Source: Phenylobacterium aquaticum (GTDB lineage Bacteria; Pseudomonadota; Alphaproteobacteria; Caulobacterales; Caulobacteraceae). Taken from it: DNA of 64,000 nt. Below, in pieces: positions 19,678 through 31,347 of this stretch (positions are counted from its first letter, which is position 1; each line of letters begins with the position of its first letter). Position numbers and translations under genes: made by a program. Where the stretch lies: positions 62,001-126,000 of the forward strand of contig NZ_JALDPT010000001.1 of assembly GCF_022695515.1 (NCBI RefSeq). The letters run 5' to 3'. The notes beneath the pieces are model-generated. The model was not told the DNA's origin, made no database searches, and saw only the letters and a program-made list of their open reading frames with translations.

Positions 19678-20789
19678 TGCTGGGCCGCCTGGCGGGACTG
19701 CTGGCCAAGGAGTTCGCTCAGTTCCTGCGCGACCCAGTGATGCTGTTCATCGTCCTCTTCCTCTACACCGCCGAGCTCGTGATGTGCACACTGGCGCTGG
19801 GCTTCGACGTCCAGGACCTGAAGCTCGGGGTCATCGATCACGATCGGTCCGCCGCCAGCCGCGCCCTGGTGCAGGACCTGACGACCGGCGGAAACTTCGT
19901 CCTGACAGACCAGTTCTCGAGCTTGCAGCAGGCCCAAGGCCGGCTGCAACGGGGCGCGCTCGACGTGGTGGTTGAAATCCCGCCAGATCTGAGCGCGCGG
20001 CTGGCCGGCGGTCGCCAGGCGTCGCTGAGTGTGGTGGTGGACGGTTCGAACGGCAATGTCGCCGCCCGGGCGCGAGCCTATGTGATCGAGATCCTGGCGC
20101 GGTTCGCCCAGGCCCAAGCGGTCGCAAGGCCCCGCGCGCCATCGACCCAGGCCGGCGTCCGATCCGAGGTGCGCGTCTGGTACAACCCGGATCTGACCAA
20201 CACGCGGTTCATGGCCTTGGCGATGCTGGCCCAGGCGGGCTTGATGTTGGGCGTGGTCTTGCCGGCCGCCGCCATCGTACGCGAGAAGCAGGGCGGGACC
20301 ATCGAGCAGCTTCGGGTCACCCCGGTCCGCGCCCATGAGCTCTTCATCGCCAAGGTGACCCCGACCATAGTCATCTGCACCGGCGCGGTCTTTCCGGCGC
20401 TGCTGATCATGACGCTGATGGGTGTGCCGATGCGCGGGGACGTGATGACGCTTCTGGCGCTCACGGCGGTCTATCTGCTGAGCGCGGTCTCCTTGGGGAC
20501 CCTGGTGGGCGCTATCACAGAGACCCTGCAACAGGCCATGCTGCTGGGCTTCTTCAGCCTCTTCCCGCTGCTGTTCCTGTCCGGGACCATCGCCCCGATC
20601 GAGAGCATGCCCGGATGGTTGCAGACGGCCTCCCTGGTCAGCCCCCAGCGGCACTATGTGGATATCGTCTCCGGCCTCTTCCTGAAGGGGGCGGGACTGG
20701 CGGAGCTCTGGCCGCATGTTCTGGCGCTGGTGGGGATCAGCACGGCGATGTTCCTGGGTGGATGGCTGCTCTTTCGGCGGCAATGGTGA
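19677..20789 (+). CDS. ABC-2 type permease (YbhR-like), second subunit
   Basis: A 370-residue permease, homologous to and following the previous gene with overlapping stop/start. It has an N-terminal helix (PVMLFIVLFLYTAELVMCT), the VIDHDRSAASRALVQDL periplasmic motif, VWYNPDLTNTRFMALAML, the KQGGTIEQLRVTPVRAHEL loop and five membrane helices. It forms a heterodimer with the 18583-19677 subunit by analogy with YbhS/YbhR. Confidence 0.9.
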   Translation: MLGRLAGLLAKEFAQFLRDPVMLFIVLFLYTAELVMCTLALGFDVQDLKLGVIDHDRSAASRALVQDLTTGGNFVLTDQFSSLQQAQGRLQRGALDVVVEIPPDLSARLAGGRQASLSVVVDGSNGNVAARARAYVIEILARFAQAQAVARPRAPSTQAGVRSEVRVWYNPDLTNTRFMALAMLAQAGLMLGVVLPAAAIVREKQGGTIEQLRVTPVRAHELFIAKVTPTIVICTGAVFPALLIMTLMGVPMRGDVMTLLALTAVYLLSAVSLGTLVGAITETLQQAMLLGFFSLFPLLFLSGTIAPIESMPGWLQTASLVSPQRHYVDIVSGLFLKGAGLAELWPHVLALVGISTAMFLGGWLLFRRQW

Positions 20790-20812
20790 GTTGATTCGGC
20801 GGAGACGGTCCG

Positions 20813-21829
20813 ATGGAGATTGTGGTCTTCGAGGCGGAGGAGTGGGAGGTCGCCGCCTGCGCGCGGCTCTCACCGGAGCATCGACTGACCTGCTCGCCTG
20901 AACCTTTGCGGGCGCAAGGGGTGGAGGCGTTCGCTCAGGCGGAGGCAATCAGCCCCTTCGTGCAGTCCGACCTCAGCGGCGACATCCTCCGGCGCCTGCC
21001 GCACCTGAGACTGATCGCCACGCGTTCGACCGGGTTCGACCACATCGATCTCGACTATTGCCGCGACGTGGGCGTGACCGTCTGCAACGTGCCGGACTAT
21101 GGGGACCATACGGTCGCGGAGCACACCTTCGCCCTACTGCTGGCGCTCTGTCGGCGGATTCCCCAGGCGGTGGACCGCACGCGCCGCGGCGACTTCTCAC
21201 AACAGGGTCTGCGCGGCTTCGAACTGAGCGGCAAGACGCTCGGCGTGATCGGGACCGGCCGGATCGGGCGGCGCGTGGTGGAGATCGCCCGCGGCTTCGG
21301 CATGCGGGTGGTCGCCTTCGACAAGTCCCCCAACTCCGCAGCGGTCCAGACTCTGGGCCTGCGCTATGCGCCCTTGCCGGAGCTTCTCGCCGCCTCCGAT
21401 GTGGTCACGCTGCACGTTCCCGGCGGGTCCGGGCTGCTGCTCGGCGAGGCGGAGATCGCCCAGATGAAACCTGGGGCGGTGCTGATCAACACCGCCCGGG
21501 GCGGGGTGATCGATACTGCGGCGCTCGGTCGCGCCGTGGCTGAGGGCCGCCTGGCCGGCGCGGCCCTCGATGTCATCGCCGAAGAACGCGCCCTGCGGGA
21601 CGAGGCGGAAACCTTCCGGGCGGAGGCGTATGACCTGGAGCGGCTGCGCCTCATGGTCGCCGACCAGGCGCTCCTGCGGCGCCCGGAGGTGTTGATCACG
21701 CCGCACATCGCCTACGACACCGAAGAGGCGGTCCGGCGCATCATCGACACCACCTTGCGGAACATCGAAGGCTTCATCCGCGGCGCACCGCAAAACGTCG
21801 TGCAGGGCCCGGCCGCGCCGTCCAGCTGA
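20813..21829 (+). CDS. ldhA: D-lactate dehydrogenase-like 2-hydroxyacid dehydrogenase
   Basis: A 338-residue NAD-dependent D-2-hydroxyacid dehydrogenase, probably reducing pyruvate to D-lactate. The Rossmann motif is GVIGTGRIGRRVVEIARGFG. The catalytic Arg is in NTARGGVIDT, the Glu is in the AEERALRDE region and the His is in ITPHIAYDTEEAV. TRSTGFDHIDLDYC is typical of the LdhA branch. ATG 20813 follows the permease stop by 23 nt with GGAGACGG upstream, so it is probably cotranscribed with the efflux genes. It fits a fermentative role beside phosphoketolase and Pta. D-lactate is inferred rather than proven as product. Confidence 0.85.
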   Translation: MEIVVFEAEEWEVAACARLSPEHRLTCSPEPLRAQGVEAFAQAEAISPFVQSDLSGDILRRLPHLRLIATRSTGFDHIDLDYCRDVGVTVCNVPDYGDHTVAEHTFALLLALCRRIPQAVDRTRRGDFSQQGLRGFELSGKTLGVIGTGRIGRRVVEIARGFGMRVVAFDKSPNSAAVQTLGLRYAPLPELLAASDVVTLHVPGGSGLLLGEAEIAQMKPGAVLINTARGGVIDTAALGRAVAEGRLAGAALDVIAEERALRDEAETFRAEAYDLERLRLMVADQALLRRPEVLITPHIAYDTEEAVRRIIDTTLRNIEGFIRGAPQNVVQGPAAPSS

Positions 21830-21895
21830 CAGCTGAAGCGCGAAGGGGAGCGGAGAATCGCCGAGCGTAAGGTCAGGCCCGGGGCGACGTCAGAG

Positions 21896-22465
21896 GTGAG
21901 ACGCTGGAATAGTCCATTGCCCCCGCACACCCACCCGCCACCGCCGCCACCACGGGCCCTGATCTCCGGCGCCGCCCTGCTGGCGCTGGCGCTGGTGGCG
22001 CTGCTGGTTCCGTTCGCGCCCGCCTCTGTGGCGCTGGCGGTCCTGGGCGGGGTCCTGCTGGCAGGCGCCGCTGTCGGTCTGCTCACCCTCACCGGGGGTG
22101 GCGGCGCGGCGCGCGCCCTTCGACTGGCCTGGGCTGTCGCTGCGGCCCTGACGGGAGCCGCCGTGCTGTGGCATCACGGCTCCGGCGTCGGCTCCTTGCC
22201 CCTGCTCGTGGGCGTCGGGGTCGTCTTCATGCTCGCGATCACCCTCGCCGAAGCCTGGCGCCAGCACCGGGAAGGGCCGGTACGGTGGGGCGGGCTGGCG
22301 GCGGGGGCCCTGCTGCTGGCCGGGTTGGGTTTGCTGATCGTCCGCGCCGCGCCGCACGCGGGGCTCATGACCCTGGGCGTCTTCCTCGCGGCCAGTCTCG
22401 GCGGCTTCGGCCTGTCGCTGATCGCACGCACGCTCATCGACCGGCTCGGCGCCTGGTTCCTCTGA
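21896..22465 (+). CDS. HdeD-like membrane protein
   Basis: A 189-residue protein. A Pro/His-rich cytoplasmic start (PLPPHTHPPPPPP) is followed by six hydrophobic segments in pairs, each pair about 50 residues, the DUF308/HdeD pattern. The start is uncertain: GTG 21896 is used, and a TTG at 21917 would trim seven residues. HdeD proteins are linked to acid and envelope stress in E. coli. The gene follows ldhA by 66 nt, and a strong hairpin at 22492 probably ends the transcript. Confidence 0.7.
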   Translation: MRRWNSPLPPHTHPPPPPPRALISGAALLALALVALLVPFAPASVALAVLGGVLLAGAAVGLLTLTGGGGAARALRLAWAVAAALTGAAVLWHHGSGVGSLPLLVGVGVVFMLAITLAEAWRQHREGPVRWGGLAAGALLLAGLGLLIVRAAPHAGLMTLGVFLAASLGGFGLSLIARTLIDRLGAWFL

Positions 22466-22491
22466 GCCTTCGCACGAGCCGCTGCGCGTGT

Positions 22492-22523
22492 CCGGGAGCG
22501 GGCCCTTGCAGGCCCGCTCCCGG
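22492..22523 (+). terminator. strong hairpin after HdeD-like gene
   Basis: A 13-bp perfect stem (CCGGGAGCGGGCC with GGCCCGCTCCCGG) closes over a 6-nt loop, 26 nt after the stop codon. No T-tract follows, so termination is likely but might be Rho-assisted. Confidence 0.65.
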
Positions 22524-22596
22524 CGCGAAACCGGCGTGTATGCCGGCAGACGGATGAGCGGGGGGCGGGGGGGCGCGGGATCGCTCATCCGATGTT

Positions 22597-22626
22597 CGAG
22601 GCCCGCCGCCGCGGCGGCGGGCCTCG
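22597..22626. repeat. 30-bp perfect GC palindrome
   Basis: The two 15-nt halves are exact reverse complements with no loop; the first half is CGAGGCCCGCCGCCG. It may be a second terminator, a repeat element or a binding site. No T-run follows. Confidence 0.6.
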
Positions 22627-22849
22627 TCGCCCTATCCCTGACGCGGATGTCCGTCTGCGCTTACAGCCGCAAGGACGTCCACCTCAAGGAGTGGGTTGCG
22701 CCCTGCCGACGTGGCCGATCCGCCGAAGGCCCGCGCCCGGCGGTGCGCAGGTGTAACGCCTTGAGTGGGCGTGCGTCTGGCAAGAACGGCGCCCCGAGGT
22801 CGAACCAGGGGCGTGCGCGTTCAACCGAAGGTGCGGAGGTCCAGAGGCG

Positions 22850-25800
22850 GTGCCGTTCGATTGGGTGGCAGATACAATCCTGAGGCCGACTCCGCTCTGG
22901 CGCGATTCCGCGCCTATTCGAGAGGAGCTCTTCAGCCCGGAACGGCTGGAGAGCCACGCCCGCAGTCTCGCCGCAGCCCAGCCCGTCGCCCCCGGACCCC
23001 GATCGGGTCGGCCGCTCGACCGGCGCTTGGCCGACAACCAGCAACGACTCGTGGCCGCCTTCCAGATGCTGGGGGCCGCCGCTGCGGCCGGCGAGGAGGT
23101 CACGCCCGCGGCGCAGTGGCTGCTCGACAACTTCCATCTGGTCGAGGAGCAGGTGCGCGAGATCCGCCGCGACCTGCCGCGCAGCTACTATCGCCAGCTC
23201 CCCAAGCTGATCTCGGGCCCCTTCGAAGGCCTGCCGCGCGTGTTCGGGATCGCCTGGGCGTTCGTCGCCCACACCGACAGCCGCTTCGAGGCCACCGGGC
23301 TCTTGCGGTTTGTGGGCGCCTATCAGACGGTCCAACCGCTTTCGATCGGCGAGCTTTGGGCGGTCGCCATCACCCTGCGACTGGTGTTGATCGAGAACCT
23401 GCGGCGGATCGCCGATCGGCTGGTCAGCAGCCGCGAGTCGCGCCTGGCGGCCGACGAAATGGCCGATCGCCTGTTAGGGGCCTATGGCCAGGCGCCGGAG
23501 CCGGCGGAAGCCGTCCTGCCCGCGACCGAGGCGGCGCCCTTGTCCGACGCCTTCGCCATGCAGCTGTTGCATCGCCTGCGCGACCAGGACGCCAGCGTAG
23601 CGCCCGTACTGACCTGGCTCGACGCGCGCCTTGGGGCGCAGGGGAGCACAGGCGAGGCGGCGGTGCGCAATGAACACGAGCGCCAGGTCGCCGCCACGGG
23701 CACCGTCCGGAACATCATCACCAGCCTGCGCCGCATCTCTGAAGTGGACTGGCTGCAGCTCTTCGAGGCGATGAGCCCGGTGGACGCGGCGCTGAACCTG
23801 GACGGCGCCTTCGCGGCGATGGATTTCTCGACGCGCAACCTCTACCGCGATGCCGTCGAGACCCTGGCGCGGGGCGGCGGCTGCGAGGAACTCGAGGTCG
23901 CTCGCGCGGCGCGCGCGGCGGCGAGTCAGGCCCAGGAGCCGCGTCACCGGGATGTAGGATACCATCTGATCGGGCCCGGCCGACCCGAGCTCGAGCGGAC
24001 GATCGGACTGAAGCCCGCGTGGCGCGCCAGGGTCCGCCGGGTCCCGGCGCGGCTGGGGGTCTTCGGCTATGCCGCCGCGATCCTGACGGTCGCCGCGGGC
24101 CTGCTCGCCATGCCGTTGCTGGCGCTGAGCGCCCTGGGCGGCGGCGGCGGCTGGTTGAGGTTGATGGCCGTGCTGGGCGCCGTCCCCGCCCTCGAGGCCG
24201 CCGTGGCGTTGGTCAACGCCTTCGTCACCCACAGCTTCCGGGCAACCATCCTGCCGGGCCTGGAACTCGCCGCCGGGGTCCCGTCCGAGCATCGCACCCT
24301 GGTGGTGGTGCCCATGCTCCTGACGAACCCCGATGCGGTCGGGCGCCAGGTGGACGCGCTCGAGGTGCATCACCTGGCGAGCCTCGAAGGCGATCTTCAC
24401 TACGCCCTGCTGTCGGACTGGACCGACCAGGGCGCCGAACACGCCGTCGATGACGAGGTCCTGCTGCGGCGGGCCGCTGATGGCGTGGCGGCGCTGAACG
24501 CGAAGTATGGGCCAGCCCCCGGTGGCGATCGGTTCCTGCTCTTCCATCGGCGACGTGTCTGGAGCGAGCGCGAACGGGTCTGGATGGGTTGGGAGCGTAA
24601 ACGCGGCAAGCTCCATGAGCTGAACCGACTGCTGCGCGGCGCGCAGGACACCAGCTTCATCGCGCCACCCGGCGGGGCCCTGCGCGTCCCGGCGGACGTA
24701 CGTTATGTGGTCACGCTCGACGCCGACACCCGGCTTCCGAGAGACACGGTGCGGCGGCTGATCGGCAAGCTGGCCCATCCCTTGAACCGGCCGCGTGTCG
24801 ATCCGGCCACCGGTCGGGTGGTCGAAGGTTATGGCTTGCTGCAACCGCGCATCACCCCCTCGCTGCCGATCGGCGAACAGGGATCGATCTTCCAGCGGCT
24901 GTTCTCGGCGGCCAGCGGACTCGACCCCTACGCCGCGGCGGTGAGCGACGTCTATCAGGATCTCTTCGGCGAGGGCTCGTATGCGGGCAAGGGCATCTAT
25001 GATGTCGACGCCTTCGAGGCGGCGCTGGCCGGCCGGGTCCCGGAGGGGACGCTGCTCAGCCATGATCTCTTCGAAGGGATCTTCGCCCGCGCCGGTCTCG
25101 CCTCGGACGTCGAGGTCGTCGAGGACGCACCGGCCCGCTATGACGTGGCGGCGCTGCGGCATCATCGCTGGGCTCGCGGGGATTGGCAGCTGCTTCCCTG
25201 GATCCTCGGCCTGCCGCCGAGCCGGGGCTGGCCACGGCAGCCCCTGCCGCTAATCGGCCGGCTGAAGATGCTGGACAATCTGCGTCGCACCCTGACCGCG
25301 CCGGCCGCGGTCGCGGCGCTCCTGGCCGGTTGGAGCGGGGCGCCGGCCATGGCCGCCGTGTGGACCCTGTTCGTCCTGGCCGCGGTCAGCACGCCGACGC
25401 TGATGCCGCTGATCGATGATCTGGCGCCCCGGCGCGGCGGCGTCCGCTGGCGGGACCGCTGGGCCGCCATACGCGCCGACCTGCGCCTGGCCGGCGGCCG
25501 CGTGGCGCTGCTCACGGTCCTGCTCGCCCACCAGGCCTGGCTGATGGCCGATGCGATCCTACGCACGCTCTGGCGCTTGTCGGTCAGCCGCCGGCGCCTC
25601 TTGCAATGGATCCCGGCCGCGGAGCTGGAGAGCCGGCTGGGTTCAGGGGCGCCTGCCGTCTATCGCAGCATGGCCGGCGGGCTGGTGGCCGCCGCCGCCG
25701 CCGGCCTTGCGGCAGCCACCTGGGGACGAACGTTCTGGCCGCTCGGCGTGCTGTTTGCGGCGATCTGGACGATCGCGCCGGAGGTCGCCCGCCAGGTCAG

Positions 25801-28800
25801 TCGTCCGCGGCCGGCGCCGGAGGCGCGTCCGGCGTCCGACGCCGACGCGGCGCGCCTCCGGCGGGTGGCGCGGCGTACGTGGCGGTACTTTGAAACCTAT
25901 GTCTCGGCCGAGCAGAACCACCTGCCGCCAGACAACGTCCAGGAGGACCCGCCTGCGGTCGCGCACCGCACCTCGCCCACCAACATCGGGCTCTACCTGC
26001 TCTCGGTGGCCACGGCGCGCGATCTCGGCTGGATCGGCGTCGTCGAGGCCGTCGATCGTCTGGAAGCCAGCTTTGCGACGCTGGCGCGGCTGACGCGGTT
26101 CCGCGGGCATTTCCTCAACTGGTACGACACCCACGATCTTCGGCCGCTGGAGCCGCTCTATGTCTCCAGTGTCGACAGCGGCAATCTCGCGGGCCACCTG
26201 ATCGCGCTCGCCAACGCCTGCGCGGAGTGGCGCCAGGCGACGCTGGACGAGCGGGTGGCTGCGGCCGGCGCCGCCGATGCGCTGGGTCTCGCGCTGGAGG
26301 CGCTGGCGCCGCTTTGCCGGAAAGCCTCGGCGCACGAAGCCTTGCGCGGCTTGGAGGCCGACATGGCTGCGCTCGCGGGCGAGCTGCGGCAGCTGACGGT
26401 CGGCTCGGCGACCGTGCTGGCCCGTGTGGCCGCGCTCACCGTGGTGGCAGAAGGCTTGCTGTCGGAGGCGCCGACCGGCGGCGAGATCCTGGTTTGGTTG
26501 GCGGCGGCCGTGCGAAGCCTCGAGAGCGCTGGCCGCCTAGACGAACGGCTCGACGCACGACTGGCGAGCCTCGAAGCCGCCGCCCGCCGCTACGTTCTCG
26601 ACATGGACTTCGCGTTCCTGCTCGACCCGGAGCGGAAGCTGCTTTCCATCGGCTACCGCGTCGCCGAGGCGGCGCAGGACGCCAACTGCTATGACCTGCT
26701 CGCCTCCGAGGCCCGGCTCGCCAGCTTCGTGGCGATCGCCAAAGGCGATCTGCCCGCCCGCCATTGGTTCCGCCTCGGCCACGCGGTCACCGCGACCAAC
26801 GACGGACCCACCCTGATCTCCTGGTCGGGCTCGATGTTCGAATATCTGATGCCCGCCCTGGTGATGCGCTCCCCCATAGGCAGTGTCCTGGAGCGCTCGC
26901 TGCAGACCGTCGTGCGCCAGCAGATCGCTTATGGGCGCGCCCACGGGCGGCCCTGGGGCGTCTCTGAATCGGCGTTCAACGCACGCGACCTCGAGCTCAC
27001 CTACCAATATTCGAACTTCGGCCTGCCGAGCCTCGCGCTCAAACGCGGGCTCGACGAGCAGGCGGTCGTGGCGCCCTATGCGACCGCGCTCGCCGCCATG
27101 CTCGATCCGGCGGCGGCGCTCGCCAACTTCGCCGCTCTGGAGAGCGCCGGGGCCGGCGGCGCGCACGGGTTCTTTGAGGCCCTGGACTATACGCCTTCGC
27201 GTGTCGCGGAGGGCCGGGCCAACGCGGTCGTCCGCGCCTTCATGGCGCACCACCAAGGCATGACGATCGTCGCGCTCGCCAACGTGGTCCTGGAGGGCCG
27301 GATGCGCGAGCGCTTCCATGCTGAGCCCATGGTGCAGGCCGCCGAACTTCTGTTGCACGAACGCATGCCGCGCGACGTGCGACCGCCGAGCGCCGCCCTC
27401 GCGCAGCCGCCAGCTGTTCTCAGTTCCGCAGAGGCTGGCCCGGTGCTCGGGCGACGGTATGACAGCGCCCAGACCGGGAGGCCCGCGGTCCATCTGATGT
27501 CGAACGGCCGCTACAGCGTCGGGTTGACGGGCGCGGGCGCGGGCTTCAGCCGCTGGCGCGACCAGGCGATCACCCGCTGGCGCGAAGACGCCACCACGGA
27601 TGGGTGGGGCAGCTTCGTCTACCTGCGCGACGTGCGCAGCGGTCAGATCTGGTCGGCCGGCGCGCAGCCTGTGGGCGAAGGCGCAGAGGCGTATGGCGTC
27701 AGCTTCTTCGAAGACCACGCCGAGATCTGGCGACGCGACGGAGAGATCACCACGCAGTTGCAGGTTCTGGTCTCGCCCGAGGATGATGCGGAGCTGCGTC
27801 GGCTGTGCCTGACCAACGGCGGCGACGTCGAGCGTGAGATCGAGGTCACCTCCTATCTCGAACTGGCGCTGGCCGAGCCCGCCGCGGACGCCGCCCACCC
27901 GGCGTTTTCCAAGCTGTTCGTCGAGACCGAGCATCTCCCAGGCTGCGGTGGCGCCCTGATCGCGCGCCGCCGTCAGCGGTCGCCCGACGAGCCGCAGGTC
28001 TGGGCCGCCCATCTCTTGGTCACCCAGGCCGAGACGGTGGGAAAGCTGGAGTTCGAGACCGATCGCGCCCGGTTCCTGGGACGCGGGCGCACCGCGCGCG
28101 CGCCTCAGGCGGTCACGGAGGGCCGGCCGCTGACGGGACAGGTCGGAGCCGTCCTCGATCCGGCCTTTGTGCTTCGGCGGCGGCTGAAGCTCGCGCCCGG
28201 CGCGACGGCGCATCTCTCCTTCTGGACGTTCGCCGCCGCTTCGCGCGAGGCGATCCTTGACCTGGTCGACCGGCACCTCGATCCCTCGTCGGCAGAGCGG
28301 GCGATGGCGCTCGCCTGGACCCACGCGCAGGTGCAGCTACGGCACCTTGGCGTCAGTCACCAGGACGCGCAGACGTTCCAACGGCTGGGCGGGCACGTGC
28401 TCTACGCCTCGCCGGCCCTGCGCCCGCCGTCGGAGGTGATCGTGGCGGGCGCGGGCGGACAGCCCGACCTTTGGCGCCTTGGGATTTCCGGGGATCTGCC
28501 TCTGGTGCTGCTGCGGATCGCCGACATCGAGCATCTGGAGACCGCGCGCGAGCTCCTGCATGCCGCCGAATACTGGCGCCTGAAGCGGCTGGCGGTGGAC
28601 GTCGTCGTCCTCAACGAGCGCGCGGCGTCCTATGTACAGGATCTCCAAGTGGGGCTGGAGATGCTGGTCCGCTCCACCCAGTCGCGGCGCCCGCCTGGGG
28701 AGGATCAACTGGCCGGCCAGGTCTTCGTGCTGCGCGGGGACCTCTTGCCGGATGATCTGCAGGCGAGATTACTGTCCTGCGCCCGCGTGGTGCTTTCTGC

Positions 28801-31347
28801 CCAACGCGGGCGCCTAGGCGAGCAGTTGCAACGGCTCGGCGAGGCCGCGGCGCCGTCGCCGTCGCAGCCGGCGCGTTCCGCGCCAGCGCCGGCCGGACCG
28901 CCCCTGCCGCGCCCAGACCTCGAAGCCTTCAACGGGTTCGGAGGTTTCGCCCGCGACCGCGCGGAATATGTCGTGGTGCTGGGGCCGGGACAGACCACCC
29001 CGGCGCCGTGGACCAACGTGATCGCCAACAAGGAATTCGGCTGCCTCGTCTCGGCGGAAGGTTCCGGCTTCAGCTGGGCGCTGAACAGCCGCGAACACCA
29101 GATCACGCCCTGGTCGAACGATCCGGTCTCGGACCGGGGTGGCGAGGCCCTCTATCTGCGCGACCGCGACTCAGAAGAGATCTGGAGCCCGACAGCTTGG
29201 CCCGTGCGGGTGCCGACCGCGACCTACGTCTGCCGGCACGGCCGTGGCTACAGCCGCTACGAGACCAGCCTGGGCGGGCTGGCGGTGGACCTTGCGGTCT
29301 ATGTGGCCGCCGATGCGCCGGTGAAGATTTCGCGCCTGAGGATTCGCAACGACTCTCCCCGTCAGCGCCGCCTCTCGGCGGTGTCCTATGCCGAATGGGT
29401 GCTGGGGCGGGATCGTGCACAGACCGCGCCGTTCGTCATCACCGAGCTGGACCCAGCGTGCGGGGCGATCTTCGCGCAGAACAGGTGGGATCCGGCGTTC
29501 GCGACGCGGGTGGCCTTCCTCGCGTCTGACGCGCCGCCGGACGCCTGGACGGCGGATCGGCGGCAGTTCATCGGCCGCAACGGCGATCTCGCAGCGCCCG
29601 CAGGCCTGACCGGCGCAGGCGGTCTGACGGGCAAGGCCGGAGCCGGCCTGGATCCCTGTGGCGTGCTGCAGCGCGATCTTGAGCTGGAACCCGGCGCCAC
29701 CACAGAGATTGTCTTCCTGCTCGGGGAAGCGGAGGACGCGCAGACGGCCCGGGCCCTGGTCGACCGCTGCCGCGCGATGGATCTGGACGAGGCGCTGGGC
29801 GCGGTCGAGCACGGCTGGGCGCGGGTGCTGGACAAGGTGCAGGTGGAGACGCCGGATCGGGCGCTCGACCTGATGCTGAACGGCCGGCTCCTCTATCAGA
29901 CGGTGTCCAGCCGGCTATGGGCGCGGACCGGTTTCTACCAGGCCAGCGGCGCCTACGGGTTCCGGGATCAACTTCAGGACGCCATGGCCGTGGCCGCCGC
30001 GGCGCCCGAGCTGGCGCGCGAGCAGATCCTGCGGCGCGCCGGCAGTTCCCCGAGGGTGACGTCCAGCACTGGTGGTTGCCGCACTCGGGCCAAGGGGTGC
30101 GCACGCGGATTTCGGACGATCGAATCTGGCTACCCGTGGTGGTCGCCCACTACCTCGCGGCGACCGGAGATGACACCGTGCTCGGCGAGCTCGCGCCATT
30201 CCTGGAGGGCGAACCGTTGAAGCCGCAAGAGATGGAAAGCTTCTTCCGCCCCGGCCTCGGTGAAGCCGCCAGCGTCTTTGAGCACTGCGCCCGGGCGCTG
30301 GACGCCAGCCTCGCGCTGGGCGGCCACGGTCTGCCGCTGATCGGCGGCGGCGACTGGAACGATGGGATGAACCGGGTTGGTCGCCAGGGCCGCGGCGAGA
30401 GCGTCTGGCTGGGCTGGTTCCTGCACGCGGCGCTTACGCAATTCGCCCCGGTCGCCGAACGGCAAGGGCAGGCGGAGCGTGCGGCGCAATGGCGCGCCCA
30501 TGCGGCCGGACTTGCGCGCGCGCTGGAGAGCCAGGCGTGGGACGGGGACTGGTACTTGCGGGGCTGGTACGACGATGGCGCGCCCTTGGGGTCTGCGGCG
30601 AGCGAGGCTTGTCGCATCGACGCCATCGCCCAATCCTGGTCGGTGCTGTCAGGGGCCGGCGATCCGATCCGCAGCCGCGCCGCGCTGGACGCAGTCGAGC
30701 GCGAGCTGATCGACCCGGACGCCAGCCTTGCGCTGCTGTTTGCGCCACCGTTCGACGCTGGCCTCGAGGACCCGGGCTATATCAAGGGCTATCCGCCAGG
30801 CGTTCGCGAGAATGGGGGACAGTACACCCATGCGGCGGCCTGGACGGTGATGGCCCTGGCCGGCCTGGGACTGGGCGACCGCGCCGGCGCGCTGATGGCC
30901 ATGTTGAACCCGATCAATCACAGCCGCACACGCTCGGAGGCGCAGCGCTACAAGGTCGAACCGTACGCCGTCGCAGCGGATATCTACGCCCATGGGCTGC
31001 ACCGCGGCCGGGGCGGCTGGACCTGGTACACCGGGGCGGCGGGATGGCTCTACCGGGCCGGCCTGGAGAGCCTGCTGGGCCTGCGGCGGCGCGGCCAGGC
31101 GCTGGAGATTGATCCGTGCATCCCGCATCACTGGGCCGGCTTCAAGGTGCGATACCGCCATGGCGCCAGCGTCTATGCGATTACCCTGGAGAACCCCCAG
31201 CAGGTGTGCAGGGGCGTGGCGCAGGCGGACCTCGACGGCGCGCCGCTGGAGACCCGGCCGCTGCGCCTGCCTCTCCTGGATGACGGCCAGACGCATGAGG
31301 TGCGGGTGCGGCTGGGACCGCTGTCGGAGAACGACGATGCGGGCTGA
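22850..31347 (+). CDS. ndvB: cyclic beta-1,2-glucan synthase NdvB-like (GT84-GH94), frameshifted near 30040
   Basis: A giant membrane enzyme that polymerises UDP-glucose into cyclic beta-1,2-glucan for the periplasm. The restored product would be about 2830 residues, close to known NdvB. The N-terminal domain is soluble and membrane helices start near residue 405. The GT84 catalytic part has TLDADTRLP and the (Q/R)xxRW-like [15 protein letters not shown]. Further helices follow (about 810-980), then carbohydrate-binding and glucoamylase-like regions. The C-terminal GH94 phosphorylase-like domain has [14 protein letters not shown] and [10 protein letters not shown] with the catalytic Asp. The first frame runs to a stop at 30220, but homologous coding moves to the -1 frame between 30030 and 30046 and ends at 31347. 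This is the signature of a 1-nt deletion. GGAGGT precedes GTG 22850. Either an assembly error or a gene broken in GH94. Confidence 0.88.

Larger units (their letters stand above)
22466..22849. other. 384-nt intergenic stretch before ndvB, two strong inverted repeats
   Basis: No credible gene lies here. The stretch holds the hairpins at 22492-22523 and 22597-22626, listed separately, and a run of G residues near 22558-22573. GGAGGT at 22835-22840 is the ribosome binding site for the GTG at 22850. Confidence 0.6.

Noticed and set aside
30025-30050. Programmed -1 frameshift in ndvB
   Set aside because: No X XXY YYZ slippery heptamer is present at the junction; a single-base deletion or sequencing error explains it better.
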